Positions 1 to 12,651 of a stretch of 64,000 nt of DNA are shown in pieces. Numbering within the stretch: the stretch's first letter is position 1; each line of letters opens with the position of its first letter. The notes below the pieces were generated by a model that worked only from the letters and a program-made list of their open reading frames with translations, was not told the origin of the DNA and ran no database searches. Where the stretch lies: assembly GCA_037952775.1 (NCBI GenBank), contig JBANAY010000003.1, positions 868,001-932,000 of the forward strand, given 5' to 3'. The translations under genes and the position numbers were made by a program. The DNA is from Clonostachys chloroleuca (taxonomy: Eukaryota; Ascomycota; Sordariomycetes; Hypocreales; Bionectriaceae).

Positions 1-115
1 AGGTATCACTTAAATCATTGAGCAAACCTAATAGTGTGTTGGTTTAAGTCATTGCTCCATCAGAAAAAGCAACCCTTTCCGTCTTTTTGTCAATATGCAC
101 TCCATCTGCAACAAG

Positions 116-2032
116 ATGTCCAACCAGGCTTTATCTCTCGTCCATGGACCGAATGAGCCAGCTTTAGTCGATCTGACGATTTGGCCAACTGGCAGACCAA
201 CAAGCAGACAAATATGGAGACAAATATTGCATCATCATCGGGTGGAATAACACGCGCCTCAGCTACCGGGAGCTGAGCGAGAGCAGCAAGGTCATTGCTC
301 GTGGATTGCTAGCCCTTGGGGTGCAAAGCGGTGACCGTATCGCTATCTTGTCTAGTGATGATGAACGCTTCGTACAGATATTCTTTGCTGCTGCACGTAT
401 TGGCGCTTGTCTGGTTATTATCAATAAGACATACACAGTCCCAGAGTACCTGCGAGCTCTAAAGCACACCGGTGAGCACCGCCAGACTAACATACATTCG
501 TTCCTAGCTCCCCAGGCTAATTCTGCGTCCCAGACCCTGTGATACTTTTCGTATCCAATGTCTTGGATCGCCGGCCGACTGCTCCCATCTTCGAAAAGCT
601 CAGTCATTGTCAGAATAGCCTCAAACACATCGTGATGTAACACTCTCTTCCGGCAACCCACCAACTACGTGGGATAACATCCTGAGTGCCGCACATTCCA
701 TCAGCAATTCGGAGCTCAATAAGCGTCAAGCCTGGGTTGACAAACACTCTACCGTCAACATCCAGTTCACCAGTGGCACAACGGGCTCCCCAAAAGCGTT
801 AATGCTTACTCACTTGTGCGTCGGAGGCCACGTATTCTTTCAAACTGAAGGCAAATCTCACTAATCTACACATCTAGTAACATAGGCAACAATGGCTTCT
901 ACATGGGACACTACCTCCAGCTGGCCCCAGAAGACATTGTGTGCTGCGGCCCGCCCCTTTTCCACTGTTTCGGCCTCGTTGCAGGTCTTCTCGCCGCCTT
1001 TACTCACGGTTCATCGATCATTACTCTGCGCCAGATTTTGACGCAGCATCAGTGGTGAGAATGCTTCTTGAAGAACGCTGTACCGTCCTGCACGGCGTCC
1101 CAACCATGTTTACGGCAGTCATCAAGGAGCTCGAGAAGACTGGACGGTTGGTCAATACTATCCGAAAAGGCTTTGTCGCTGGAACAAAAGTCCGACGCGC
1201 AATGTTGCTGGAGATGGGTGAGAAACTAGGGTTCCGTCATATCGCTAGCCCATACGGTGAGTCTATGGAACATCGATTTTCTTTCCTCGTATCAGAACAT
1301 GAATTTTTGACTACCTAGGAGGAATGACCGAGACTGCACCAACAAGTTTTATCGTCAGAGTCGAAGATAGCCTCGAAAGGAAATTAGAGACTGTGGGCAC
1401 GGCTCTGCCTCATGTTTCAGCAAAGATTGTTGATCCCAAAAATAAAATAGTCCCACGTGGAACAAGGGGTGAGGTTTGCGTTTCTGGCTGGCACTTGCAG
1501 CATGGGTACTTCAAGAACCCTGAGAAGACCGCCGAAGTCATGATAAAGGACCAAGACGGCACTATGTGGATGCAGTCACTGGAGATGAGGGAGTCATCGA
1601 TGAACACGGCTACCTAACCATCACGGGGCGTATCAAAAATATCATTATCAGAGGTCAGTCTCACTCTCGTATCCGAGGCAATATTTCTTTTTTAGTAAAC
1701 ATTATCGATTACTGACCATGCTGATAGGCGGCGAGAACATTTATCCTATCGAAATCGAAGAGAGGCTCCTGCATCATCCAGCTATTGGTCAGGCCAGCGT
1801 TGTTGGGCTACAAGACCCTCGCTACGGCGAGTCCGTTAATGCATTTCTCGAACTGCGTCCGAACCAAACAAAACCTAAACTTGAAGAACTCAAATCCTGG
1901 GTACGCGAGACACTGGGTCGTCTCAAACCCCCCGTTAGAGTCTTCTGGGTCGGCAATGGTGAGAGCATAACCCAGTATCCGGTCACGGGAAGTGGGAAGA
2001 TTCGGATGGAGACTGAGGGAGACTGGAAATAA
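116..2032 (+). pseudogene. 4-coumarate-CoA ligase-like / acyl-CoA synthetase (AMP-binding), four frameshifts
   Basis: An ANL-superfamily enzyme that would activate a carboxylic acid with ATP and CoA. The reading starts at ATG 116. Motifs survive in order: the P-loop [10 protein letters not shown] (near 770-800), the GMTET adenylate motif (1321), TGDEG (about 1579), and GRIKNIIIRGGENIYP (about 1627-1748, split by an intron), with a C-terminal GSGKIRME near the stop. Introns are still recognisable at about 472-535, 814-878, 1258-1319 and 1653-1728. The reading frame changes near 185, 636, 1025 and 1575, so no uninterrupted product can be made, although few nonsense codons have accumulated. Family members run about 550 residues and the remnant spans that length. 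The damage is either recent pseudogenisation or clustered sequence error. It is convergent with the Zn2Cys6 regulator that follows. The family assignment is firm; the substrate is unknown. Confidence 0.85.
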
Positions 2033-2089
2033 GATGATTTCTATGAGCGCAGCGCCAGTATCCAAACTATAGAAGAGGTCCAGACATTT

Positions 2090-4431
2090 CTAAACGATAT
2101 CTCCTTCGTCCAAACTTATCAATCCCTCAAAATCGCCCATGTCCACATTTTGCATGCCTCCAAAATTTGGTACGGGAAAATCGAAGAGCAGACTGGGGGA
2201 AAATTCGAACTCAGAAGTTTGCATCGCTTCGGCTTGGAGACTCGGGCTTCCTGGGCGGGTAGGGGTGGAAAGGAGCGCATAATCCACACTCTGCCATAAG
2301 GTCTTTGCATCTACTGGAAGCAACCCACTATGTTCCTTTCGCGTGTAACTCAGAAGTGGTTTCCCCTCAACAGACTTCCGGAATCGCTCAAGCCGCGTAG
2401 CCTATCATTCATTAGTCTCAAATCAGAAGACGTGATAGAGGAGAACAAGAATACCATCAATCCCGCATGGGCCCAGTAGCGAGCAAGGTCATGAAGAAAG
2501 TCGACGGCATATTTGAAGTGGGTATTAGCTTCACTACTGATGGCCGGGTCATGGTCACTCAGGCACAACGCGTGAATCGTGCCCGCAATCATGGTGCAAT
2601 ATGCGTACAGCGATGGAAGGATAAGGACATTTTGGTTCCTCAGATCCTTTAGCCCCGTGATACTCTTGGCGTGCATTCTGCATGTATCCCACGCTGTCTT
2701 TGCAAAACTTGCAGGGGCCCTTTGCTGCAAGCGCTGAAGTCGCTGATGTAGGAGAAAGGGGTGATGGAGGAGGCAGTGAGACAGATGGAAGATAGCCTTG
2801 GCATAGATAAAAGAACCCTTCACTTGTTGGTCCGCAGTCCCATTTACCAACCTTCCCAGTGCCTCCTCTGTTGGATCATTCAATCCAAAGTTGACTTCCA
2901 ACTGCAGAAGGGAAGCCGAGATTGAAGTATAAGGCGAGGAGGGCGACCAGGGAAGTCCAAGCTCAGAGAATCGATTTTCGTGCAAGGCATAATTCGACAC
3001 GCGATTCAGAGCAGATCCAATGACAACTATCAGAGCGAGAGGGCAGCATTGCTCTGCCGCCTTTTCATCTACACGTTCCCCATTGAAACAATCAAGCGTT
3101 GGGCATTCCTCCTCAAGACTGTTTCGAAATGCGACTTCAGAGCAGGGAAGCGAGATGCGGCATATTTCGTCTTGTAAGACTGGGGAACGCTCACGGGAGA
3201 GGGAAATCAATTTATCCTGAAGATAAGCAGACCAGAACACTCTTTTGCGCTCTTCTCGAAACACGGGCGGTAGATCATCTTCTGGCTCCAGGTTTAATCG
3301 AGAATGTAAAGCAATCCGGAGAGCAAATCCAAGCTTCATGTAGGAGCCAGCACAATTCCCAGCTACAAAGACGTTAGGTTCGATGATGTAAGGGTAAATC
3401 GAGGTATCAGAGGGGCATGTTACCTGGATGTTCTATATTAACAAGCAAGACGATGGTTTGTACGATAGCGACTGCTTCTTGGTCGTTTTTAGCACCTTCC
3501 CATGGTAGATCGAGGGAATCCCATGCCAGCTTGGTAAGGGGTAAGGGGTCGTCAGAGATGCTTTCATGTAGATCCGGTAAACTCGAAAACCTTCGTGCAA
3601 CGGACAATATCGCCCATGCAAGGTAGGTAGGAACTTGACCCGATGCCAGCCGGTGCCTGAGTGTTGCTTCGTGGAATAGGGAATATGGTTGGTTGTGACA
3701 GAAACGGAAGTACACATCAGCTGCAAATAGCAAAGTATGAACAGGAGGGAATATGCTCTGCGGAGTCATGGTTTGTAGCTGGGGCGAGATGTTTGTCATG
3801 ATACTACTTGCACATCGAGACTCTGACTGTGGGCTTTGTGGCTGTGGAACCAAGGCAGAGGTTTGGGGCCTCGTTTCGACTATCGACGCCAACGATGCCA
3901 ACAGCGGTTTGATTCTAGACGCGATGGGTAGACGAATCAGTTTGTGTCATCAGAAACTCAACGTATAAAGAAATTAAGGTACCCTGCAATGGCATTTTCA
4001 ATATTCCCGAGGCGATCGTCCAGGGTTGCGAATTTCAGCTGCATTTCATTCTACTATGGGTCAGCCCACACGCAATACAATGAGAATCAATTCGCCCTTA
4101 TCCAGATGGGATCTTCCTTACCTTGAGAAACTCGAGTGCCTCCTCATCCGGGGCCAGATGAAACGAGGCTCGCCTGTTACTACGGCCATCTTCTGTGTAC
4201 ACGCAGGTTTGCGACAGGCGGCTGCAGAAAGTACAGACGGGCTTCTCACCGCCACATTTAACCTTCTTCCGCCTATCAAAGTCGCGTTAGCAATGCCTTT
4301 GTGATCATCGAACGGGCGGGGTTTGTGCTCCTCGCTCGAATGGTCGTCACGTACCTACAATTGAGACAAGCCTGCCTGATGCGCTTCCTCCGGCTGTTCT
4401 CTCCATCCGAGTCCCCCGCAGACTCAGACAT
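2090..4431 (-). CDS. Zn2Cys6 transcription factor with fungal-specific TF domain
   Basis: A nuclear DNA-binding regulator. The ATG at 4431 opens a short basic exon (MSESAGDSDGENSRRKR) that reaches CLNC. An intron (about 4354-4273) splits the zinc cluster, which continues RRKKVKCGGEKPVCTFC and ends in SRLSQTC, giving C-x2-C-x6-C-x5-C-x2-C-x6-C. Exon 2 ends at about 4122. Exon 3 (about 4050-3983) carries a short heptad-like linker (LDDRLGNIENAIAG). Further exons hold the middle homology region, including RKRVFWSAYLQDKLISLSR, characteristic of PF04082. A last intron near 2440-2398 joins the LARYWAHAGLM helix to an acidic C-terminus rich in Asp, Glu and Phe that could be an activation domain. At least five introns are needed. 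The gene looks intact. Targets are unknown; neighbours are the broken ligase and a divergent regulator-like gene. Confidence 0.88.
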
Positions 4432-5719
4432 CACATCTGAAGCCTAGCAAGCGCCGACAAGCCTGCCGCGTGCAAAAGGTATATGTTGAGTGATCAAATA
4501 AGGTGGGCATGGAGGGTTATCGGTGGGACAGAGTCGAATCCGATAGGTCCGTGACTGTGAAGGGACAGACAGTGATGAATTGGGGGCAGGGGAAACAGTC
4601 GGGGAATGTGAGGGGGACAGAGTAAGCCAACGCTAGCCCCGCTGGAAGAACAGACGCATCACTAATACTCTACACTATGGCCCCTATTCAGGCGCAGCGG
4701 CCCAGCATTACCCAGCACCCAGACTGCTATGCTATACTTGTGCATCCAGTAACTCGCTGGCCATTAGCAGGAGCAAGAAATGGGGAATGCGGGGAAACAA
4801 GCCACAAGTGGGGCGCTGTGGAGACTTCCCCAGATCACGCAGCCAGCAAGCTTATCTGGCTACCCTAGAGACAGAACACTTCGACATGAACATCCTGTGG
4901 TCAGCTTCTCAGCAAGGCGTAAATAATACAATGAACTTAAAAGCCATATCTGGAGTCTTGGTCTCGAAATAATTGATGTTATATTGAAGACATTGAGTCA
5001 TGCTTTGCGTACATATCCAACTCCATTCAAGCAAATGCTTGAACTTGACAAGTTGATGCGTCGAACTGCTCCTTAGTTGATCACCGTTGCTTATGTACTT
5101 GATATATTCTCGTATCTTATGAGAAAACCATTTATTTTATATGTTTTCCACATTTTTTAAGCAACGAACTGATGCGATCCTGCTGGTGCTTCTCTTGCTC
5201 ACCGGACGTGTTATTTGTTGACAGAGAATCTTGCTCCGAAATAGCATCAGACACGCTCCAAATCCTCCAATGAGAGCAGACGTTGTGGGTACGGTTAAGT
5301 GACCGTCCCCACTAACCATCAATGACCGACCGACCATCGGCGGACTCTCCTTTTACTAGGTTGTGAGAACCGACGCGCCCGTCATACCCGACGCGCCCAA
5401 TAATCGCCTTCAGGCGACAACCACTGCCTCGGCCGTGCAGGCCCTTGATAGCACTGTTGGAATTATATAGTACATTGACAGTACCTAGCATTGAATTGTA
5501 CATGCATCCCTGAGAGACAATTATGACTATATGCTACTGACTTGCCCTCGAGCCTCGGCAACCAAAGACAGCCTTCTTTGAAACACAATCAAGACGCGAA
5601 CGTAATAACAAAGTATCTATTCTCCAAGGTTAAGCGTGTCTGATATAGAGATTGAAACATTCATTTTCACTTTGCAGCATCCTTGCAGCAACCGACTTTT
5701 GCTTGCTTTGCCCGCGAGG
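4432..5719. other. Intergenic region between divergent regulators
   Basis: No supported gene was found on either strand in this 1.3 kb. The left part is G-rich on the plus strand and the right part has no zinc-cluster exon that could belong to the regulator-like gene starting at 5720. It presumably holds both promoters. Confidence 0.6.
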
Positions 5720-7361
5720 ATGTCGACTCCTTTTGCACTAGCGAGCCCAGCATTGAAAACCGTCGACCAATTGGAGGACGAGACTTGCTGGGCGGTGCAG
5801 CATGACAACCTGGGCTCTACGTGTGCGAAAAGTTACATAGACAATGTTTACTTCGAGGTCCCAGTTCTGGATATTGGAGCGCTATACACATCTTGGCAAA
5901 ACCGCAAGGCGCCATTCTTGCCCGAAAGCCCACTACACCATGCGTTGATTCTTGCGACTGTTTCGTGGCTGGGCAAGTCTACTCTGATTCGTCACGGATT
6001 TACGAGTCGCGAGGAAGCATTTGATGTTCATTTCAATAAGTTGAAGGTATGCATGTCTCCCTGGAAACTAAAGTTGAGAGGGTAGCTAAGTTTGACTCTA
6101 GAATTGCATAGCACATAGCACTGAGACCTTAGTAGAGGTGCAAGCTCTCCTTTTAGCCATTTATTCTTTATCCTCATCAGGTATCCGATCTGGGAGAGAT
6201 CAATCTAGAGAATGGCTCCAACGAATCGCCGACCACCTCAAACAGGGCCTCCCCAAAAAGACCAAATCGAAAATGGCGAAATGTTCTTCCCTGAGACGAC
6301 GTATATGGTGGTCGGCTTTTATCGCTGAGCGTCTTCACTACTTGCGTTATGCACTTGAGGAGCAGACAGATAATCTGAACCTGTCATTTGAACTCAGTCG
6401 GCAAACAGCTATGCCGCTGACAATGGAAGACTTGGGGTCTCAATACTATTTCATGGTCGGAGAGACTGCCAATGAGTACTGGTGCAGATTGCAGAAGACA
6501 TCTTGTTTTCTCCATCGAAAGCTTATCTGCGAGCAAATTGATCAGATAGTCTGCAGCTCAACTCTGTCACACCCACTAGAGGGGACCACACCGGACACAG
6601 CGACAAAGATCTCGGCGGTTGCGTCGTCCGTGGCATTTTTCAAATATGATGTCTATTTCGCCACATTGCAGTCGCTAGGCGAATTCTTCCGGCTTTACCA
6701 AGAGGGGCAAGGTAGACCGGATAGAACTGATTTGATGAACAACGGCGACTGGGCGCTAGCAACCCTGCGGCTCAACACATACTTGCTCTTTGCTCGGGGC
6801 TTATTAGCAATGGCCCGGGTACCTATGAATACCTCTGGGGTCCCGACCAGACAGATTCATGTATGGGACATCGTGAGGGATAACATTGTCAGCGATATGA
6901 CGAGGAAAATTATTCAGGGGGCAACAGGCGTCTTGCACCAAGTCAATATCAACGAACTCCACCGCACAGCCTCTATTCTGCCTCTGAGAGCTGTTATATG
7001 TGCAACCAGGGCATTCCTTTACCTGTCAAAATCACGCACTTCCAGCGACTACTCCTACATGAGATCTCAGCTTGATGTTCTCCTGGGAACGTGTATAGCG
7101 GCTAGCGATGAACTCTGGACAGAAGGGGCATTCATCGATGGCGACAGTACACCGTATCTTCTCCCTGAGCTTAGCATCATGGCAACAACTCCAAACTCCA
7201 GCTTCGCTCCAACACCAACCGGCGAAGCTTTAGAAATGCTAGATGTGGCCATAGAGGAGAAGAGAGACTTGTTGAGCAGTTTCGACGAATTATGGAATCC
7301 ACCGAAACTTGAATACGCATCACCGAGCAGTGTTATAGATCTATCTCACTTAGATATTTAA
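5720..7361 (+). CDS. Fungal-specific TF-domain protein lacking a Zn2Cys6 cluster
   Basis: Two exons, 5720-6046 and 6102-7361; the intron uses GTATGC and ends CTCTAG. The first ATG in frame is at 5720 (MSTPFALASPAL); the frame runs further upstream but only with GTG. The protein of about 527 residues resembles the middle homology domain of Zn2Cys6 regulators of the cutinase-factor type: an N-terminal LDIGALYTSW segment, QALLLAIYSLSSSG after the splice, and RRRIWWSAFIAERLHYLRYA. No CxxC cluster is encoded upstream within reach, so it cannot bind DNA through the usual finger. It may act as a cofactor or repressor that pairs with another regulator, or it may have lost a 5' exon. It sits directly upstream of a DUF2236 gene on the other strand. 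Confidence 0.75.
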
Positions 7362-7468
7362 ACTTAATTGAAAGAGCAATCTTACAGATGATCGGACCTT
7401 AATTTATCACACAAGAGCGGTGGACCGCCTCAAGGCGACACAATGTAGGCATCTAACCCATTGCCTGC

Positions 7469-8356
7469 TCAGGATTTGATTTCGTGCCAAGTGCCCGTCT
7501 CTTCAATGCGTTTCACCGACTTTCTCATGTCACTAATGTAGTATCTGCTTGGCCCCTGCTTGATCACCTTAGGGAGAAAAGGCCAGACAAGAGCCGTATT
7601 CCCAACAACAAAATGATACATGAGTGTATTGATAGGTGTGGGCTTCAAGTCGTATGCTGCCTGGAACCTCTCGGGAAGCCAATGACTTGTAAGCAGGCGC
7701 GCGACTGGCGCAGCTGGATGGAACCATAGGGGTACATGTCTGGGATACATGAGATCCTTGGCCAGACTCTTTGCCCAATCAGTGATCTCTAGGGTGTCAA
7801 TATTATGGTTCCAATACACCCAGAAGTCATCTAGTGTCTCTGGCCACATCTCGGGCGGCATGCGTAGGGATGTTGCATACACCGCTGACTCTTTGTACAT
7901 GACTTCTTGGCGAGCCTTAGACACTTTTCCAAAGAAAGCCTCATGGACGATGATGAGGGACACAAAAAGTGTCGCAGCTGTCCACTTGTGCAGCTCAGGG
8001 TCATCGGCGTAATAATTTGCGCCTTTGACATCTGCATGTGCAGCATGAATGACGCCGAATATGGCCTCTTTTTCCTCTTGAGTGCCCATTACGGCTGCGT
8101 TCAAGAACCTCGCGGTCGTTTTAAGTCGATTCATTATACGGTACGCAAAGTTGGAGTGCTTGAATGAGCCTTCAGCCAGCCCAGGATGGGCAAACTGGCA
8201 TAGGATTGCAAAATGCCCACCAAGGAGGAAGATACAATCCTGGGTTAAGCTCCGGAGCTCTCGTGGCTCTTGGATTGTTTCAAAGATGTGAGGTTTGGTG
8301 AAGGCAGCCCCGGGCTTTGTGGGCGTCCCATTTCCAAATCCTGCCGGGCAAGCCAT
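7469..8356 (-). CDS. DUF2236 / MpaB-like oxygenase family protein (copy 1)
   Basis: A single exon of 295 residues from ATG 8356. The family (PF09995) includes the MpaB oxygenase of mycophenolic acid synthesis and bacterial latex-clearing proteins, b-type heme enzymes that cleave unsaturated chains. Seen here are the family blocks GGHFAILCQFAHPGLAEG (about residues 46-63), KHSNFAYRIMNRLKTTARF, a His-containing helix HAAHADVKG that is the likely heme-ligand region, YADDPELHKW, and SLRMPPEMWPETLDDFW. The His in AHPG is conserved, unlike copy 2 at 12783. No signal peptide is obvious. A second copy lies 4.4 kb away with a cytochrome b5-domain gene between them. The substrate is not predictable. 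Confidence 0.82.
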   Translation of the reverse strand: MACPAGFGNGTPTKPGAAFTKPHIFETIQEPRELRSLTQDCIFLLGGHFAILCQFAHPGLAEGSFKHSNFAYRIMNRLKTTARFLNAAVMGTQEEKEAIFGVIHAAHADVKGANYYADDPELHKWTAATLFVSLIIVHEAFFGKVSKARQEVMYKESAVYATSLRMPPEMWPETLDDFWVYWNHNIDTLEITDWAKSLAKDLMYPRHVPLWFHPAAPVARLLTSHWLPERFQAAYDLKPTPINTLMYHFVVGNTALVWPFLPKVIKQGPSRYYISDMRKSVKRIEETGTWHEIKS

Positions 8357-8929
8357 GGCGCGAGCATGCGAGGGATATCAGTATTGCACAGCAAACGTTG
8401 CAGAAAATAAATTTTAGTGAGATGGAAGCTTATTGACGACATCAGATGGTGTTTTTCGACGAAGAACCTCCTACCGCCTTGCTCTTGGCTACAATTAGAC
8501 TCCTAGATAACAAATTCGTTGTGTCTAGGAGCCTCGGCACATTGGCTGTAGCCTTGTAAGCGACAGTGATTTCTGACGTATCTATGCGTGACTGATCAGC
8601 GGCGAATTGTAAACCCAATTTGGAATGCTTCGTGCCCCCGCATGCATGTAAGTATGGAGGCGTTCTGCCTCGGGGTAGCGTCGCCCACCCTCGTTCTCAT
8701 TGCGGGGGAAAATGCCCCGCGACCTGCATCATCCTATATGTAGGTTGGCACATGAACAGACCTGGGTGATAAATGTGTTGGCGTTATCTGATCGTTGATC
8801 ATGGCTTTTATGGACTGTCGTCGCTGACTCAAGATCCGATGGCATGCTATGGCGCAAACTGTGCGTTTGAAAACATACGATGTGTAGCTGAAGCAGCTCG
8901 ATGCTTGATTGACTATCTAAATACCCTCA
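8357..8929. other. Intergenic region
   Basis: This holds the 5' flank of the DUF2236 gene and the 3' flank of the cytochrome b5-like gene, both on the minus strand. No further gene is supported. Confidence 0.6.
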
Positions 8930-9579
8930 CTAATTTGATCCAAACCCAAACCCAAACCTCCGCAGTAAACCTTTCTTATATTTTGACTGACCCAACTGAC
9001 CGCTCTCATTCACCGTTCCAATCAGAAGGGTCTCCTTTTTCGGCGCAAGAACAGCCCTTCTATGATGTTTATAGAACTTCTTGGTGGCATCCTTTCCCGC
9101 AACTGCTCTCATAACTGTATCACTTGTTAGAAATTCATTTACTGCGGGAACCATTGATATTTACCTTTGTAGCCGCCCGGATGCTTGTGTTGGAACTCGG
9201 TCATATCGTAAACATCATTATCAATAACAACCCACAAGTCTGCGATCGTGTTGTGTCTTGCAATTTCGTCCATCGTGTACTTGGGAAGATTCTTAGCCAT
9301 GGAGTTTTCTCTATCTTCTGTAGCTTTTTGAGGTGTCTTGTGAACATCTGCTGCTAAATTTTCGCTAGCAGATTCGTTGTTGTTCTCAGGGACTTCATCA
9401 ACCATTCCCATAGAATCTTTTGACAGAAAATTATTATCGACCATCTCTTCGAGTAGAAGCCCGTTCTTTTCTGAATATGGACTTTCTATTTGGTGCTCGA
9501 AATGTTCCACTGCGACTTTCTCGGCGATCGCCACCCCAGGAAGCTGCGGCTCCGGTGACAGGATCAATGGCTGTGCCAT
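8930..9579 (-). CDS. Cytochrome b5 heme-binding domain protein
   Basis: An electron-transfer protein of about 199 residues. Exon 1 runs 9579-9165 and exon 2 9114-8930; the 50-bp intron (9164-9115) falls inside the heme domain. ATG 9579 (MAQPLILSPEP) is chosen because the longer frame begins only with TTG. The first half is acidic and disordered. The b5 domain follows: YTMDEIARHNTIADLWVVID, then DVYDMTEFQHKHPGGYK with the heme-ligand His in HPGG. After the splice come VMRAVAGKDATKKFYKHHRR, with the second axial His, and a basic tail. No transmembrane helix is visible, so it is probably soluble. Its place between two DUF2236 heme-oxygenase-like genes makes an electron-donor role plausible, which is an inference. 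Confidence 0.85.
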
Positions 9580-9924
9580 AGCTGCAGATGTAACACGTTG
9601 CGGTATGAGGCTGCCTCGGAGAGAATACTTGAGTTTGTTCGCTGAGAACAATGTAAATTGCTGAGAAACACAGTTGCCCCTTAATAAACGTGAGATAGAC
9701 GGATTATGCCATGCCGAGGCACATCTTAGGCTGTCACGGGGAAGATACGGAAAGGATCAGCCCCTCCCACTGTCGTACCATATGATCGGTGAGATGAAAG
9801 TACCGAGCAGAGGATTTTGCTGACCTCCAATTCTCGGACAATGCCTTTTGTTCAAATTTTCGGGGCTAAGGCGTAACCAGAAGGAAAGCATGTTGATTAA
9901 TGGGATTACAACTGAGATTATCCT

Positions 9925-11427
9925 TTAGCGTTGCAGCTTTGACACGACTATTTCCCTCAAATCTCTCTTCGAATTCCCATCACCAAACCAAGTTTCGTTG
10001 AGGCCCTTGAGAATATCCGAGAAGGCTCCTCCACCACTATCACTGGTGCTGTTACCACCCCGAAGACCATTCAATAAGGAGTCCAAACCTTCTCCGATGA
10101 GATCGAGTAAGCCGCCCAGGTCAGTGTCTCCTGAGGCTACACTCTGCATCATGTCGGAGAGAAGCTGCAAAAGAGGAACCTGGCTTGTGAACCTCGCAGC
10201 ATTCAAAACCTTTTCCAGATATCCAATGTGATTACCATTGACTACGGTTGAGTTTCCGTTGAGACCAAGCTCGATTGCCCCACTCCCAAGAGAAGCCGCC
10301 TGACTGCCAATGACTGCAGGAAGGTTCTTCAGGAATGTCTCAAGGAAGACCTGTCCTCGGAAGGGCAGTGTGGAGTTACCGGGAGGGAGCAGAACATCGA
10401 AGGCGGAGACCTGGCCAATGAGAAGCTGACCAGCCCAGACATTGAATGTTAGATTTCCGAGGCCAATGGTGAGGTCAGACCAGTTAGGAAGGATCATGTT
10501 CCCGAGGAGATTGGAGCCGTCTTCAGCGGGAGGGATCTTTATTCGGGCACTGACAAGACCGAATCCGTCTAGACGGTTCAACGCTTTGACCTTGACCGTC
10601 TTTTTGAGATTTACGCCAAAGTGAAGCGCGCCTAGATGAGCGGTAGTGTTTCCCTTGACGCTGATCTCGGCCTCTTTATTGTTCAGCATCCCTGTCAGCC
10701 ACTTGTCCAGTTCGTCACGGTCACCCACGCCGACCGTATTATCATGTACAGAAATCTCGGTGTGTCCTTTTACTTTCTGTTCATCAAGACGGACCATGGT
10801 ATATGGGTTGAATCCCTCAGAGTCCGCATTGTAGAGCCATAACTCTACAGGATCCAGACCGACAGTCAAGCCGAGCGGTACATCCAAAGCAGTCCTGAGG
10901 CCAATCAACACGCTATCATTTGTCAGAGCCTTGAGCGCCGCAGAATAAATGGGCAGATCTGTGTCGTCAATGATGCGCTGTGCTAGAGCCGGAATGATTT
11001 TGAGGAATCTATTAGTTTATGAATGGTTAGTGACAAGAATTGTGGTGCGAATTTCTTAGAGGCATCAGACTCACAGCACTGGCAATCCAATTGCCAACAG
11101 AACAATGATTAGGATGGCATAGCATAGCCAATACTTGACCATGTGCTTGCGGAATCGGGCGAAGGCATTTTTTCTGTTCTTTCTCTTCTTCTTCTTGATA
11201 TTCTCCTTCTTCCTTTTCTCATCTGGATTTTGAATATCTTCTATATGCACAAGGTTGATCTTCCCCGGCTTGATGTTGGAATCCGTCGATTGAACCTCAA
11301 GTGCTGTAGTCTATGTCAGCGCGAACAAAATCTAGAGGCTTGCCGGGATTGATGACCTACCACCTGAAGCTTCCTCGTACTCCTCGAGAGCCTTCTCCTT
11401 CTCCTTTACGCCCTTATTCAAGCCCAT
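9925..11427 (-). CDS. Membrane-anchored DUF3712 family protein
   Basis: Three exons starting at ATG 11427. Exon 1 (MGLNKGVKEKEKALEEYEEA) is charged. Exon 2 contains a Lys/Arg-rich stretch and one transmembrane helix, YWLCYAILIIVLLAIGLPVL, ended by an intron with donor GTGAGT. Exon 3 begins FLKIIPALAQRIIDDTDLP and carries the beta-rich DUF3712 region with repeated glycosylation sequons (NTT, NLT, NST). This predicts a type II membrane protein of roughly 430 residues with the domain outside the cytosol. The function of the family is unknown; a relation to LEA-like lipid-binding folds is sometimes suggested. No frameshift is seen. It lies upstream of the b5-domain gene on the same strand. Confidence 0.82.
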
Positions 11428-12651
11428 GATATTTGCCTGATGCCGAAAAAGAAATTGCGGGATCCAAGTAAGGCTCCGTCACGACTAGATTCTTATACTG
11501 GCTGCAAAGGTACAGCAAGGGTGTTCACTGCTGCTGTCCTCATATACTTTTCTTTTGCGAAGAGGAGTTATGATGCATCGGATTGTCCAAGGAGGGGTTT
11601 GGGACTAGCAACGAGGGTAGTCTCGAAGCGGTCGTGATTTGTCCGCCCAAATAGATGTATGGATGTCCTGTGTCCATGTTTGACGTTGTGATTAGCAGCC
11701 ATATTGCGAATCAGGTGGCCGATGGTCACCCATCTCGGTTTCAGTAGCATCTAGTCGTCTATTCCGAGGATCGATCAGGATGAAGGTGTGCTCAGCTGGC
11801 CAACAACCGTGTATCAGAGCTCCACAAGGATTCCCCAGGTGATAATTCATAGAAATCTCCTAAATAGATCGTAAAGCCCTGCCACCTCGGCCTAGGATCT
11901 GCATTCGGTATTGAATCCAATGCGGGGAAGGTGGTATTATGTATAATGGCATAAGGAAGTACAGACTGCGATACGGCCGCCATAGACCTCCTAACTAATG
12001 GCAGAGCTGAGGTTTAGACAGGGAGTATCCATAATGCACGGCAACAAGGGCGGGGAGGGATCTCCAATGTAGGAAACCAAATAGAATATGGAGGGGCAAG
12101 GCTTGGCCTGTAACCCTGTAATTATTATCTGCCATGGGACATTGGCATGCACCTGTGAGAAGCCCGCCAATAGCGGCGAATCCCACCCCCCTGCAACGAT
12201 ACATGGCGAGGTAAGTTATTTGGTTATCTTACGCACCATTGGACAGGCGTTGTAATATGTCATCTAGTGCAGTGAGCTGCTCTTTGCATGTCTAAATCTC
12301 ATCCCACAGTTACCGCATGCGAGTGGAGCATCGTTCTCACAATGAGGTGGTTGCCCTGCTCGTATGATCAACAGGACCCCTCAAGGCTGCTTGCTGACCG
12401 ATTGGCCCTGATTGACCTCGGTTTGGAGCTTTGATTAAATCTCCTCATCCGGCTTACCGAGGTTTGGAACGCCTATAGTCTCTAATGGGTATGCGAGATG
12501 ACTCGTCGTCAGTCGTCGAAGCGACTCAGCGGGGGCTGTTTTGATATAGGACTGACGAATGTCGAGTCAGTAACGATGGCCATCTGTATCCCCATTAGAT
12601 TGGTGCTTTGGTAACGGATTAGAGGACTATTGAAGGCCGTTTGGCGATGGA
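11428..12651. other. Intergenic region
   Basis: I see no supported gene in this 1.2 kb. Short open frames on both strands have no recognisable family, consistent start or splice pattern. It should contain the promoters of the DUF3712 gene and the second DUF2236 gene. Confidence 0.55.

Noticed and set aside
8773..9114. Plus-strand frame of 113 residues
   Set aside because: It overlaps the second exon of the cytochrome b5 gene antisense and has no family resemblance.
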